64,000 nt of DNA from Clostridium sp. BJN0001 (lineage in GTDB: Bacteria; Bacillota; Clostridia; Clostridiales; Clostridiaceae). A program made the position numbers and the translations under genes. This document shows positions 48,216 through 56,823 of the stretch, one piece after another (position 1 is the first letter of the stretch; each line of letters starts with the position of its first letter). The notes under the pieces are model-generated. The model had not been told where the DNA came from. It saw only the letters and a list, made by a program, of their open reading frames with translations, and did not search any database. The stretch spans positions 2,393,001 through 2,457,000 of the forward strand of contig NZ_CP094971.1 in assembly GCF_022869825.1 (NCBI RefSeq), read 5' to 3'.

Positions 48216-48265
48216 TTTAAAAAGATATTTTAAAGTTATGTTTTAATAAACTTTAAAATATCTTT
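48216..48265 (-). terminator. Terminator after the DUF1836 gene
   Basis: AAAGATATTTTAAAGTT (48221-48237) has a perfect 17-bp partner at 48249-48265. TTTTTAAAA follows on the minus strand. It separates DUF1836 from the helicase. Confidence 0.8.
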
Positions 48266-48271
48266 ATTTAT

Positions 48272-48877
48272 CTAATCTTCATCTACATAATATTCGTTTA
48301 CAAGTTTCTGCACTATCTTTTTTATAATACTTGCTTCTTGTATAAGTATTAGTACTATTATAAATATTTTTATTCTGTCTTCTTCTTTATTCTTTAAATC
48401 AAAATTCTTAATTATCTTTTCAAGTTTTTCATCATTAATTAAAGAAGATATTATACACTCGTGTGTACTATCTTCCTGTATATTTACAAAAGTCTTAAAC
48501 GTTTCTTCCCATGTTATTATGTCATCATTCCTATCATTTATTTCATTAAATGCAAGTCGGAATACCTTTTTTATCTCTTCTGTTGTTAATACAGGCCTCA
48601 TATAGCTTAATAAGACAAGCTGAATTAGATGAACTTTAGTATATCCTCTTTTTTTTCTATCTTCAGGTTTAGTAATAACTTCACTTTTTATATAATTCTG
48701 AACTATATTATTCGTAAATTTTTCATCAGGAAACTCATCATTTAAATAGTCTATTACCTGTGAAAGAAATAGATCATATTTAGGCAATTCATCAAATGTA
48801 ACAATACTTTTTTTTGACATTTCTTCTGTCAATTTCTTAATATAATTAACATCAAGTCTTTTATCCATTCTATTCAC
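48272..48877 (-). CDS. DUF1836 domain protein
   Basis: A 201-residue protein with the DUF1836 features: L-P-K-Y-D-L-F-L-S-Q-V-I-D-Y-L-N, a helix-turn-helix-like middle (N-I-V-Q-N-Y-I-K-S-E-V-I and K-R-G-Y-T-K-V-H-L-I-Q-L), and a hydrophobic C-terminal helix. The middle resembles MerR-type DNA binding, so a regulatory role is possible. Function is unknown. It diverges from abrB across 220 bases of promoter DNA. Confidence 0.85.
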   Translation of the reverse strand: MNRMDKRLDVNYIKKLTEEMSKKSIVTFDELPKYDLFLSQVIDYLNDEFPDEKFTNNIVQNYIKSEVITKPEDRKKRGYTKVHLIQLVLLSYMRPVLTTEEIKKVFRLAFNEINDRNDDIITWEETFKTFVNIQEDSTHECIISSLINDEKLEKIIKNFDLKNKEEDRIKIFIIVLILIQEASIIKKIVQKLVNEYYVDED

Positions 48878-49002
48878 CAGCGTTCTTATAATACTTTATA
48901 TATATTATATAGTATTTATAAACCTTTTACAACTTTTATCTTTATTTTTGTCTAAGTGTAAAATTTGCCTAATTATTATTCAAAAATATATATAAATGAT
49001 TA

Positions 49003-49031
49003 TTGACTTTTCAAAAATTTGGTAGTATATT
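49003..49031 (+). promoter_or_regulatory. Promoter of abrB
   Basis: TTGACT (49003-49008), 17-base spacer, TATATT (49026-49031). A long AT-rich leader of about 130 bases runs to the abrB start, suitable for AbrB self-binding. Confidence 0.6.
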
Positions 49032-49165
49032 TATAATATAGTTTTTAAAGTTGAAATTTGTAACTTTAATAAATATTTTGAAATCTTTATTGATATTTTT
49101 TGTTTTTTTTGCTAAAATATCATAGTAATATGTCGAATATTGTAATTAATCTAGGAGGTATTTAT

Positions 49166-49411
49166 ATGAAATCAACAGGTGTAGTAAGAAGAGTCGATGA
49201 GTTAGGAAGAATTGTTATTCCTATAGAATTAAGAAGAACATTAGACATCGCAGAAAAAGACGCTCTAGAAATTTATGTTGACGGAGAAGAAATCATATTA
49301 AAGAAATATGAACCAGCTTGTATTTTCTGTGGAGATGCAAGAGATGTTGTCAATTATAAAGGTAAAAATATTTGTAAAAAATGTCTTGCCGAATTAAAGA
49401 ACGACAAATAA
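49166..49411 (+). CDS. abrB: AbrB-family transition-state regulator with zinc ribbon
   Basis: I start at ATG 49166 (81 residues), after AGGAGG. The N-terminal swapped-hairpin DNA-binding domain reads MKSTGVVRRVDELGRIVIPI, then E-L-R-R-T-L-D-I and A-L-E-I-Y-V-D-G-E-E-I-I-L-K-K-Y. The C-terminus has C-I-F-C-G and C-K-K-C, a zinc-ribbon type found in clostridial AbrB. AbrB proteins repress sporulation and solvent genes in exponential growth in Clostridium. It is one of few plus-strand genes in this half of the window. Confidence 0.95.
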   Translation: MKSTGVVRRVDELGRIVIPIELRRTLDIAEKDALEIYVDGEEIILKKYEPACIFCGDARDVVNYKGKNICKKCLAELKNDK

Positions 49412-49444
49412 TATAAAATATTAGAAAATAATACTTACTATTTA

Positions 49445-49487
49445 TAGAGACAGTTATCTTAATATTTCGATAGTTGTCTCTATTTTT
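49445..49487 (+). terminator. Terminator of abrB
   Basis: AGAGACAGTTATC pairs with GATAGTTGTCTCT (with G-T wobble), then ATTTTT. It may also serve rsmI from the other side. Confidence 0.8.
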
Positions 49488-49497
49488 CTGTATTTAT

Positions 49498-50352
49498 CTA
49501 TATATTGTTTATAGGAATTGAATATTTATATACTTCATTCTTAGGCATATTTCTATCTAAAGCAACCATCTTTATAGCTTCTTTTTTTGTTTTTCCTTCT
49601 CTAATATATTTTACAATGTGATCCTCAATTGATAAATCTGCCCATTTTTCTTCATTTTCTTTTTTAATTTCCTCATCTGTTTTTCCTTCAACAACAAGTA
49701 CGAATTCACCTTTTGGTTTATTTTCGGAAAAATATTCTATGCTTTGCTGTATGTTTCCTCTAAAAATCTGCTCATATATTTTTGTAAGTTCCCTGCATAC
49801 TGCAATGTTTCTGTTTCCAAATGTTTCATTAAGATATGAAAGTGTAGATAAAAGTCTATGAGGTGCTTCATAAAAAATAAGTGTTTCTTTATTAGATGAT
49901 ATCTCATCAATTATCTGTTTTCTCTCTTTATTCTCTCTAGGAAGGAAACCTCTAAACAGAAATTTAGTTGTATCAAGTCCAGAATATACAAGTGCAGTAG
50001 TAATTGCAGTTGCTCCAGGAAGTACTTCAAAATCCACATTTTCCTCTATACATTTTGTTACTATAACACTCCCTGGATCAGAAATTCCAGGTGTTCCTGC
50101 ATCTGATATAATGGCAATTTTACTTCCACTTTTTGCAAGCTCTATTATTTTATTTCCTTTTCCTTGTTCATTAAATTTATGATAACTTAGCATTGGTTTT
50201 TTTATGTTAAAATGATTCAGAAGTTTAAGTGACTGCCTTGTATCCTCTGCTGCTATATAATCAGCTGCCTCAAGAGTTTCCACAGCTCTAAAAGTTATGT
50301 CTTTTAAATTTCCTATTGGTGTTGGGATTAATGACACTTTTCCATTTCCCAT
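49498..50352 (-). CDS. rsmI: 16S rRNA 2'-O-ribose C1402 methyltransferase
   Basis: RsmI methylates the ribose of C1402 in 16S rRNA. I start at ATG 50352 (284 residues) after GGGAGGA; the longer frame begins inside trmN6. Family boxes are LIPTPIGNLKDIT, A-A-E-D-T-R-Q-S, K-I-A-I-I-S-D-A-G-T-P-G-I-S-D-P-G and FYEAPHRL. The start lies two bases before the end region of trmN6, so these two methyltransferases are coupled. Confidence 0.96.
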   Translation of the reverse strand: MGNGKVSLIPTPIGNLKDITFRAVETLEAADYIAAEDTRQSLKLLNHFNIKKPMLSYHKFNEQGKGNKIIELAKSGSKIAIISDAGTPGISDPGSVIVTKCIEENVDFEVLPGATAITTALVYSGLDTTKFLFRGFLPRENKERKQIIDEISSNKETLIFYEAPHRLLSTLSYLNETFGNRNIAVCRELTKIYEQIFRGNIQQSIEYFSENKPKGEFVLVVEGKTDEEIKKENEEKWADLSIEDHIVKYIREGKTKKEAIKMVALDRNMPKNEVYKYSIPINNI

Positions 50353-50353
50353 T

Positions 50354-51103
50354 TTATATCCTCCCGTATATTCTATTAATTTCTTCAGTATATGAACCAT
50401 CTTCATTGTGAACATATATAGATGGTTCCCATTTTAAATATTTTCCAGAATTATTTCTTCCTTCTACAAGAACTATATTAGGTGCTTTATTAAGCTTTGG
50501 GTAAACCATTTTTATTCTTTTTGGTTCAATTTTATATTTCCTAAAAAGAGTGAAGATATCAACTAATCTTTCTGGTCTATGGACCATAACAAGTTTTCCA
50601 TTATCTTTAAGTGAACTTTTTGCAGCTACTATTACTTGCTCCAGATTACAGAGAATTTCATGTCTTGCTATTGCCATTTTATCAGATAGATTTTTTATTC
50701 CAGAATTACTTAATTTATATGGTGGATTTACAGTAACTACATCAAATTTCTGTAGTTTTTTTAAAAATTCTATATTTTTAAGATCTTCTGCAAAAAAATC
50801 AATTTTATCAGTAAGATTATTAAGTTTTACACTTCTTTTAGCCATTTCTATCATGCTTTGTTGAATTTCTATTCCACATATATATTGTGGCTGGTACTTT
50901 CCATATAGTAGAAAAGGGATTATTCCTGTTCCACTGCATATATCAAGAACTCTATCACGTGATTTTATATCTGCAAAATCAGATAATAGAACTGCATCAA
51001 CTCCAAAGCGAAATCCATCCTTTTTTTGAATTATTCTAAGTGATTTAAGCTGAAGATCGTCTAAAGTTTCATCTGTATTAATTATAACATCATTATAAAT
51101 CAT
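50354..51103 (-). CDS. tRNA1(Val) (adenine37-N6)-methyltransferase family, TrmN6/YabB
   Basis: A class I SAM methyltransferase of 249 residues. The SAM motif is LDICSGTGIIPFLL and the N6-adenine motif is V-N-P-P-Y. The N-terminal Q-K-K-D-G-F-R-F-G-V-D-A-V-L-L-S-D-F is characteristic of this family. It is paired with rsmI, the same order as yabB-yabC (rsmI) in Bacillus, where yabA precedes. GAGGAA precedes the ATG. Confidence 0.92.
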   Translation of the reverse strand: MIYNDVIINTDETLDDLQLKSLRIIQKKDGFRFGVDAVLLSDFADIKSRDRVLDICSGTGIIPFLLYGKYQPQYICGIEIQQSMIEMAKRSVKLNNLTDKIDFFAEDLKNIEFLKKLQKFDVVTVNPPYKLSNSGIKNLSDKMAIARHEILCNLEQVIVAAKSSLKDNGKLVMVHRPERLVDIFTLFRKYKIEPKRIKMVYPKLNKAPNIVLVEGRNNSGKYLKWEPSIYVHNEDGSYTEEINRIYGRI

Positions 51104-51159
51104 ATATTTTCCTCTTCATAATTTTAATTATTTACATTCTATCCTAATTTATAACATAA

Positions 51160-51194
51160 TAAAAGGACTGTTACAATAAATTATAAACAGTCCT
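51160..51194 (-). terminator. Terminator of the NlpC/P60 gene
   Basis: AGGACTGTT (51164-51172) pairs with AACAGTCCT (51186-51194), then TTTTATTAT on the minus strand. Confidence 0.85.
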
Positions 51195-51213
51195 CATTTT
51201 TTTAATTAGATAA

Positions 51214-52482
51214 TTATAAAATTCTTCTTGCTGCGTAAAACTTTCCTATTGTTGAAACTTTAACAACATCACCTGTTTGCGGTGCATGAATCATTTGACC
51301 ATTTCCAACATATATTCCTACATGTCCTGAATGTGGGAACACTAAGTCTCCTGGCTGAAGTTCACTCCTGCTGACTGCTTGTCCAACATTTATTTGAGAA
51401 TATGTAGTCCTCGATATGTCTATTCCTGTTGCCTTTTTATATACATATTGAGTAAAACCAGAACAGTCAAAGTTTGTTGGTCCTGTTGCGCCCCAAACGT
51501 ATGGAGTTCCAAGATGTCTATACGCTTCGTTAAGTACAGCTTGTGCATTTCCTGCATTAGGTGCTGAAACCGAACCTGAAGAAGCAGTAGCTGCTTGTGC
51601 TTTTGAAGCACTTCTATTAATCGAAGCAGCTGTTTCTTCTTGCTGTTTCTGACTTGCTGTTACTTTTGCTTTTTCTATTTTTTCATTAACTTCTGTTATA
51701 ACTGTAGGACTCTTAAGCTGATTATCTCTAATACTTCTAAGCTGAGAAATTGCAGCATTTATATCTGAGCTTGTACTACTGCTACTATCTATTATAGCAA
51801 ATTGTGGTTTTACAACCTCTTCTTCAATTTGTGATAAGTACTCAGTATCAAACTTGTCTCTTTCATCTTTTGCCTGTTCAATTAAAGTCTGTTGCTCTTC
51901 CTTTTTAGAATCTAAATCTTCTAAAGAGCTCTGTACTTTACTATTTAATTTATCGATTTCATCTTTTTTATCATTTAATGTATTAATTTTATCATCAAGT
52001 TCTTTATTTTTATCTTCTATTTTTGAAATTGATTCTTTGTCTTTTCTAACTATAGTAGAAATAGCCTGAACTCTTCCAAAGAAATCACTTGTTGATTCTG
52101 ATTCAAAAAGATAATTTAGATAATTTGCTTCTAAATCTCCAGATGAATACATAGCTTTAACTCTTTTTCCTAAAGCTAAATCAAGATTATTAAGAGTCAC
52201 TTTACATTGCTCTATATCTTTATTATTATTCTCTATCTGAGATGTTATATCTTCAATTTCTTTATTATTTTTATCTACTGTAACCTGAAGTGGTTCAATC
52301 TGACTATCTAAATCATATATTTTATCCTGTATATCTTGAATTTTCTGCTCAATTTCAGCATATTTTTGTCTTGTTTGTGATAATTTTCCAGAATCTGGTT
52401 CTGCTAAGACTGGCATTGGAACACTCATAACTGTCATAGCTGTCATAGCCGCTAAAATAACTGCTAAAATTTTATTTTTCAT
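51214..52482 (-). CDS. Secreted NlpC/P60 peptidoglycan endopeptidase
   Basis: A cell-wall hydrolase of 422 residues that cuts peptide stems. A signal peptide (about 1-27, ending V-L-A-E) precedes a long coiled coil (about 35-225), the layout of CwlO/PcsB-like proteins that answer to FtsEX. After a Ser/Ala linker, the C40 domain has its catalytic Cys340 in FDCSGF, His387 in G-H-V-G-I-Y-V-G and His399. GGAGATAG precedes the ATG. An IS element now sits 43 bases upstream, between the gene and its apparent promoter at 54342-54370, so its control is likely changed. Confidence 0.94.
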   Translation of the reverse strand: MKNKILAVILAAMTAMTVMSVPMPVLAEPDSGKLSQTRQKYAEIEQKIQDIQDKIYDLDSQIEPLQVTVDKNNKEIEDITSQIENNNKDIEQCKVTLNNLDLALGKRVKAMYSSGDLEANYLNYLFESESTSDFFGRVQAISTIVRKDKESISKIEDKNKELDDKINTLNDKKDEIDKLNSKVQSSLEDLDSKKEEQQTLIEQAKDERDKFDTEYLSQIEEEVVKPQFAIIDSSSSTSSDINAAISQLRSIRDNQLKSPTVITEVNEKIEKAKVTASQKQQEETAASINRSASKAQAATASSGSVSAPNAGNAQAVLNEAYRHLGTPYVWGATGPTNFDCSGFTQYVYKKATGIDISRTTYSQINVGQAVSRSELQPGDLVFPHSGHVGIYVGNGQMIHAPQTGDVVKVSTIGKFYAARRIL

Positions 52483-52519
52483 CTATCTCCGGTTCTGCTT
52501 TGAACCTTCCCCCTCTCAA

Positions 52520-52525
52520 GTCTTC
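52520..52525. repeat. Left target duplication of the IS1182-like element
   Basis: GTCTTC directly precedes the left inverted repeat and recurs at 54321-54326 after the right one. Confidence 0.7.
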
Positions 52526-52643
52526 GAGTTCTCACGGAAACTCTTAGTTGCCCATGAATACTCTCTTGTCTTAATTTATTTTTTTCTTAATTCCCCCAAC
52601 TTTTTTGCATAAAAGCCTTGACAAATGTATAGAAATTTGCGGC

Positions 52644-52674
52644 ATCCTCCTAAAAACATACTTTTTTGGAGGAT
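52644..52674 (+). promoter_or_regulatory. Hairpin covering the transposase ribosome site
   Basis: ATCCTCC (52644-52650) pairs with GGAGGAT (52668-52674), and AAAAA with TTTTT inside, around CATAC. It hides the GGAGG used by the transposase, as in other IS elements protected from read-through expression. Confidence 0.65.
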
Positions 52675-52680
52675 TATATT

Positions 52681-54174
52681 ATGCTTAAAAATTGGACATC
52701 TCATGCTGAATATCAGCAATTTATTATTTCAAATTTCTCATCATCTAATCAAACTTTTTATAAAAGAGTTTTAGAATTAGAATCATCTATTTCTAAACTA
52801 TATTGTTTAGATTTAGATATACTTGGAGAAATATTGAAGCCTTATTATTCTAACACGGGCAGGCCTGCCGCCCTTCAACCTGAAATATTTCGTTCCTTTT
52901 CATTAATGCTTTTTCTGAAAGAAACTAGTATTACAAATTGGGTAAAAAAATTAAATTGTGATGAATTCCTTGCAATATGCATCGGTTGCACCGCCGGTAA
53001 AACACCATCACTTGGTGCTCATTATGATTTTATATCTAGACTTTGGATGTCTGACTTAGCATCTGATAGAAAAAGGCTTAAAATTGTACGACCTTACAAG
53101 AAAAAACCATCTAAAGTAAAATCACCAGGACAAAATAAGAAGCTTCCTAATAAAAAATCTGGATCTGTGAAAAAAATATGCGATTTTTTTGAAACAGACC
53201 ATTCATTTTCACTTAGAGCTGAAAAATTGCTTCAACACATATTTTCTCTTGTTGCTGTTAAACCATCATTTGATCTTAATCTAATAAAACAACAGAATCT
53301 TACACTCGCTGGTGATGGCACATGTGTTCATTGTCATTCATCTTATTATGGTTCAAAAGTTTGTAACTGTCGTGAAAATGGTATTTACGATTGTAAATGT
53401 GCCCGTAAACTTTCTGATGTTGATGCTAATTGGGGCTGGGATAGTCATGAAAACCGTTGGTTTTACGGTTATACTCTTTATGCGCTATCTACTTATAACC
53501 CTGAATATAAAATAGATTTACCAGTATATCTACGCTTTGTAGAAGCAAGTAGACATGATAGTATAACTGGAGTAGTTGCATTGGCTGAATTTAGAGAACT
53601 GTTACCGCAGTTCAAAATATCAAATTATGTGCTTGACTCAGCCAATGATAACTATCCTACATATGAATTATGCTCCAAATGGAACATTAATCCCTTCATT
53701 GATTTGAATTCCAAAAATAAAGGAAATTCAAAATATCCTACATCCTTATCAATTAATGAAAAGGGTGTTCCAATATGCATAGGCGGCCATGAAATGATTT
53801 ATAATGGCTTTGAAAAAAGCCGTTCAAGAGTTAAATGGCGCTGTCCTTTAGCATGTAAAAAAATTAAATCATGTTCTTGTACTGACCAATGCTCGCCTTC
53901 GGCATATGGCCGAGTAATATATACTAAACCATCATGGGATTTACGTTTATTTACAAAAATCCCTCGTGGTTCAAAACAATATAAAGAAATTTATAAAACC
54001 AGAACCTGTTCCGAAAGAATCAACAATCGTATTCTTAATGACTATAAAATTCATTCTTTAAAAATACGTGGTAAAAAGCGTTATTCTTTCATGACTATGA
54101 TTGCTAGCATCAATATTCATCTTGACGCTAGAATTAAAGCCTTTGGATTTTCTATCTTAAATTTATTAAAATAG
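52681..54174 (+). CDS. DDE transposase, IS1182-like
   Basis: A 497-residue transposase. I use ATG 52681 because GGAGG lies nine bases upstream; the upstream TTG would overlap it. The N-terminal region T-G-R-P-A-A-L-Q-P-E-I-F-R-S-F resembles the DUF772 DNA-binding part of IS1182/IS5 groups. Candidate catalytic residues are Asp in L-A-G-D-G-T, Asp in Y-V-L-D-S-A-N-D, and Glu in T-C-S-E-R-I-N-N-R. Several Cys clusters (C-N-C-R, C-K-C-A, C-S-C-T-D-Q-C) form an inserted metal-binding-like region. No stop or frameshift interrupts it. Confidence 0.85.
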   Translation: MLKNWTSHAEYQQFIISNFSSSNQTFYKRVLELESSISKLYCLDLDILGEILKPYYSNTGRPAALQPEIFRSFSLMLFLKETSITNWVKKLNCDEFLAICIGCTAGKTPSLGAHYDFISRLWMSDLASDRKRLKIVRPYKKKPSKVKSPGQNKKLPNKKSGSVKKICDFFETDHSFSLRAEKLLQHIFSLVAVKPSFDLNLIKQQNLTLAGDGTCVHCHSSYYGSKVCNCRENGIYDCKCARKLSDVDANWGWDSHENRWFYGYTLYALSTYNPEYKIDLPVYLRFVEASRHDSITGVVALAEFRELLPQFKISNYVLDSANDNYPTYELCSKWNINPFIDLNSKNKGNSKYPTSLSINEKGVPICIGGHEMIYNGFEKSRSRVKWRCPLACKKIKSCSCTDQCSPSAYGRVIYTKPSWDLRLFTKIPRGSKQYKEIYKTRTCSERINNRILNDYKIHSLKIRGKKRYSFMTMIASINIHLDARIKAFGFSILNLLK

Positions 54175-54234
54175 ACTTTCAATCAAATTGAATATTTTTT
54201 TAAACTTACATTTGTAGGTTTGTTTGCTATGCCT

Positions 54235-54270
54235 ATTTTTAAATAAAAACTAAAGTTTTTATTTAAAAAT
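54235..54270. repeat. Perfect palindrome at the IS right end
   Basis: ATTTTTAAATAAAAACT, AA, and its exact complement. Probably the transposase terminator. Confidence 0.7.
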
Positions 54271-54320
54271 ACTACTTGTATAAATAATCACAATTACTAA
54301 ATTAGTTTCCGTGACTACTC

Positions 54321-54326
54321 GTCTTC
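54321..54326. repeat. Right target duplication of the IS1182-like element
   Basis: GTCTTC, identical to 52520-52525, directly outside the right inverted repeat. Confidence 0.7.
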
Positions 54327-54341
54327 TATTTAATCTATTAC

Positions 54342-54370
54342 ATTATAGCACTCATTACATTTTAAGACAA
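54342..54370 (-). promoter_or_regulatory. Apparent original promoter of the NlpC/P60 gene
   Basis: On the minus strand TTGTCT (54370-54365), 17-base spacer, TATAAT (54347-54342). It points toward the NlpC/P60 gene, which is 1.86 kb away because of the IS. Without the IS the start of transcription would be about 60 bases from the ATG. Confidence 0.65.
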
Positions 54371-54472
54371 TGGAATTATATGTATTATTTTGTAAATACG
54401 TATTATGTTTGATATTTATTAAATTTAAAATGACATATATTGAAAGTTTTATTAGAAATGATACATTCTTAA

Positions 54473-54501
54473 TTGACAATACAAGAATTTTGTACTATAA
54501 T
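54473..54501 (+). promoter_or_regulatory. Promoter of tRNA-Pro
   Basis: TTGACA (54473-54478), 17-base spacer, TATAAT (54496-54501): full consensus, 12 bases before the tRNA. Confidence 0.9.
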
Positions 54502-54512
54502 TTAAATGCTTT

Positions 54513-54588
54513 CGGGGTGTGGCGCAGATGGGAGCGCGCGTGGTTTGGGACCATGAGGTCGCAGGTTCAAGCCCTGTCACCCCGACCA
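54513..54588 (+). tRNA. tRNA-Pro (anticodon UGG)
   Basis: The 76-nt cloverleaf has acceptor CGGGGTG paired with CACCCCG, the anticodon loop T-T-T-G-G-G-A in GGTTTGGGACC, the T arm GCAGGTTCAAGCCCTGT, and an encoded CCA end. The C1-G72 pair is usual for tRNA-Pro. It is a single-gene unit with its own consensus promoter and a strong terminator. Confidence 0.95.
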
Positions 54589-54597
54589 GATTTTATT

Positions 54598-54637
54598 AAC
54601 TGCCATTTAAGATATATCTTAAATGGCAGTTTTTTTG
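54598..54637 (+). terminator. Terminator of tRNA-Pro
   Basis: AACTGCCATTTAAGAT and its exact complement (54616-54631) are separated by two bases, then TTTTTTT. Confidence 0.92.
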
Positions 54638-54651
54638 TATTATACTGTAAT

Positions 54652-55176
54652 TTATTTTTTTAAAAAGTCTTTATACATAAGGCTTGGTTGTATTCCAGTA
54701 TTATTTTGATATTTTCCGCTATTATAAAGATCATATTCTCCCTTTATATCATGATAATATATTTGACATATTTCTACATCAGGATATATTTTTATAGGCT
54801 GAACACAGAACATCTCCAAAGTCCAATATCCTGCAAATCCTACATCTCCAAATCCAGCTGTAACATGAATAAATAGCCCAAGCCTTCCTGTTGAAGAACG
54901 TCCTTCAAGCATCGGTACAAATTTATCTGTTTTTGTATACTCGTTTGTTCTTCCAAGATATAATTTATTAGGTTCAAGAACAATTCCATCTTTAGGAATT
55001 ATTATTTTTCTTGCTTTATTTTCTTTTTTCATATCTAGAATATTGTTTTCATAAACCATAAGCTCATTATTTAATGATAAATTGTAGCTATTCGGATTAA
55101 TTCTACTTTTATTAAAAGGCTCAATAATTATTTCTTTTCCCATATGTCTTAATATTTCTTTTCCGGACAAAATCAT
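54652..55176 (-). CDS. dcd: dCTP deaminase
   Basis: Dcd deaminates dCTP to dUTP, feeding dTMP synthesis. The 174-residue protein starts M-I-L-S-G-K-E-I-L and has INPNSYNLSLNNEL, the MLEGRSSTGRLGLF box with the active Arg/Ser, and T-A-G-F-G-D-V-G-F-A-G-Y-W-T-L-E with catalytic Glu. Some clostridial relatives are bifunctional dCTP deaminase/dUTPases; I cannot separate the two. AGGAGG precedes the ATG. The tRNA-Pro terminator faces it. Confidence 0.93.
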   Translation of the reverse strand: MILSGKEILRHMGKEIIIEPFNKSRINPNSYNLSLNNELMVYENNILDMKKENKARKIIIPKDGIVLEPNKLYLGRTNEYTKTDKFVPMLEGRSSTGRLGLFIHVTAGFGDVGFAGYWTLEMFCVQPIKIYPDVEICQIYYHDIKGEYDLYNSGKYQNNTGIQPSLMYKDFLKK

Positions 55177-55246
55177 ATTTTATTCCTCCTAAACATAAAA
55201 AATGAGGCTTAGTATAAAATATACCAGCCCCATAAAAAGAAAAATA

Positions 55247-55990
55247 CTATTTTCTTTCAACACCATATTTCTTTTCAAGTTCTGAAATCATTTCTTTATA
55301 TTTCTTATCCTGTCTCTGTTTTAAAAGTTGATTTAATACTGTATCTTTAACTTCATCGTATGATTTAGTAGAAGCGTCTTTCTTTCCTTCAACTACTATT
55401 AAATGATATCCAAACTGAGTCTTTACAGGATCACTTATTTTGCCTATTTCAAGCTTAAATGCTGCATCTTCAAATTCAGGGACCATCATTCCTCTTGAGA
55501 AATATCCAAGTCTTCCTCCCTGTTCTTTAGATGGGCATGATGAATACTTCTTAGCTGCATCTTCAAAAGATAATCCTTCATCTATTTCTTTTTTAATGCT
55601 AGATGCTTTTTCTTCACTATCTACTAATATGTGTTTTGCTGAAACCTGTTCAGGTTCTCCAAAAGATTCTTTATTATCTTCATAATACTTTTTGCATTCT
55701 TCATCAGTAACTGAAACATCAGCTAACGCTTTATTAATAGCCATTGATGTAATTACTTCTTTTGATATATTCTGCATAGATTTTTTGTATTCTTCTGTCT
55801 CATCTAATTTGATTTCCTGACCAAATTTATTCATTAATTCAAATGAAATTAATTGTTCAACTAATTGTTTCTTTCCTGCTTCATTCTGAAACATAGCTTG
55901 CTGCTGTTTTGGATATCTTGAAATTACCATATCAAGATCCTTTTCTGTTATTTCATTTCCAGCTGCTACAGCTAACACTTTATTTTCCAT
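55247..55990 (-). CDS. Cytoplasmic parvulin-type peptidyl-prolyl isomerase
   Basis: A 247-residue PrsA-like protein with no signal peptide, so it likely acts inside the cell. A SurA-N-like helical part (A-G-N-E-I-T-E-K-D-L-D) precedes the PPIC domain: V-S-A-K-H-I-L-V, SCPSKEQGGRLGYFSRGMMV, F-E-D-A-A-F-K-L and FGYHLIVV. A helical tail closes it. GGAGAAA precedes the ATG. Clients are unknown. Confidence 0.92.
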   Translation of the reverse strand: MENKVLAVAAGNEITEKDLDMVISRYPKQQQAMFQNEAGKKQLVEQLISFELMNKFGQEIKLDETEEYKKSMQNISKEVITSMAINKALADVSVTDEECKKYYEDNKESFGEPEQVSAKHILVDSEEKASSIKKEIDEGLSFEDAAKKYSSCPSKEQGGRLGYFSRGMMVPEFEDAAFKLEIGKISDPVKTQFGYHLIVVEGKKDASTKSYDEVKDTVLNQLLKQRQDKKYKEMISELEKKYGVERK

Positions 55991-56126
55991 TTATTTTCTC
56001 CTTTATAAAAAATTTATTTTCCTTTTTATTTTATCAGTATATTTTAATTGTAACAATATTAAAATATAATTATACATGATTTTGTTAAATCTACTTACTA
56101 CATGATATAATAAAAAGGGTGATTTT

Positions 56127-56804
56127 ATGACAGAAATATTAAAAAACGACTGGAAAACATACTTAGATTCAGAATTTAAAAAAGATTATTATTTAAAATT
56201 AAGACAATTTCTAATACAAGAATATAAAACCCAAAAAATATACCCCAATATGTACGATTTATTTAATGCACTTCACTATACACCTTATTCAAAAGTTAAA
56301 GTAGTAATTTTAGGGCAGGATCCTTATCATGGGCCTAATCAAGCTCACGGATTAAGTTTTTCTGTAAATAAAGGAGTAAAGACTCCTCCTTCACTTGTTA
56401 ACATATTTAAAGAACTTCATGATGATATCGGATGTTACATACCTAATAATGGATACTTAAAAAAATGGGCTGATGAAGGAGTTCTTCTATTAAATACTGT
56501 ATTATCTGTTCGTGCAAAAGAAGCTAATTCTCATAGAAAAATGGGTTGGGAAGAGTTTACCGATAAAGTTATAGCAAGTCTTAATGAAAAAGAAAATCCT
56601 ATTGTATTTATTTTATGGGGAAACAATGCAATCTCTAAAGAAAAATTAATAACAAATAAAAAGCATCTTATATTAAAATCAGTTCATCCAAGTCCTCTTT
56701 CAGCATCACGAGGATTTTTTGGAAGCAGACCTTTTTCAAAAACTAATAAATTTTTAAAAGAAACAGGTCAAACTCCTATTGACTGGCAAATAGAAAATAT
56801 ATAA
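56127..56804 (+). CDS. ung: Uracil-DNA glycosylase, family 1
   Basis: Ung removes uracil from DNA at the start of base-excision repair. The 225-residue protein has the water-activating motif [18 protein letters not shown], the [16 protein letters not shown] segment, and the Leu-loop [13 protein letters not shown] with the catalytic His. All family-1 residues are intact. A TATAAT (56106-56111) precedes it closely. The next gene follows at 19 bases, so they form a pair. Presence near dcd, which makes dUTP, is suggestive but they are not one operon. Confidence 0.97.
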   Translation: MTEILKNDWKTYLDSEFKKDYYLKLRQFLIQEYKTQKIYPNMYDLFNALHYTPYSKVKVVILGQDPYHGPNQAHGLSFSVNKGVKTPPSLVNIFKELHDDIGCYIPNNGYLKKWADEGVLLLNTVLSVRAKEANSHRKMGWEEFTDKVIASLNEKENPIVFILWGNNAISKEKLITNKKHLILKSVHPSPLSASRGFFGSRPFSKTNKFLKETGQTPIDWQIENI

Positions 56805-56823
56805 GCTTGAAAGGATTAAATTA

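Larger units (their letters stand above)
52526..54320 (+). mobile_element. IS1182-like insertion sequence, 1795 bp
   Basis: Ends are set by 17-bp imperfect inverted repeats: GAGTTCTCACGGAAACT (52526-52542) and AGTTTCCGTGACTACTC (54304-54320), which match at 15 of 17 positions. They are flanked by a 6-bp GTCTTC duplication. It holds one intact transposase gene. A perfect 17-bp palindrome (54235-54251 with 54254-54270) past the gene likely ends its transcript. It lies in the leader of the NlpC/P60 gene, in the opposite orientation. Confidence 0.8.

Noticed and set aside
52483..52560. Riboswitch (c-di-AMP type) in the NlpC/P60 leader
   Set aside because: Leaders of such hydrolases often carry one, and two small stems are visible, but I could not find the conserved ydaO core. 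One stem is the IS inverted repeat, not leader RNA.
52526..54320. Complementary 17-mers read as the two arms of a long leader RNA helix
   Set aside because: They lie at the outer ends of the IS and are directly flanked by a GTCTTC duplication, so terminal inverted repeats explain them better.
54370..54663. Plus-strand open frame of 97 codons
   Set aside because: It runs through the complete tRNA-Pro gene, its promoter and its terminator, and encodes nothing recognisable.
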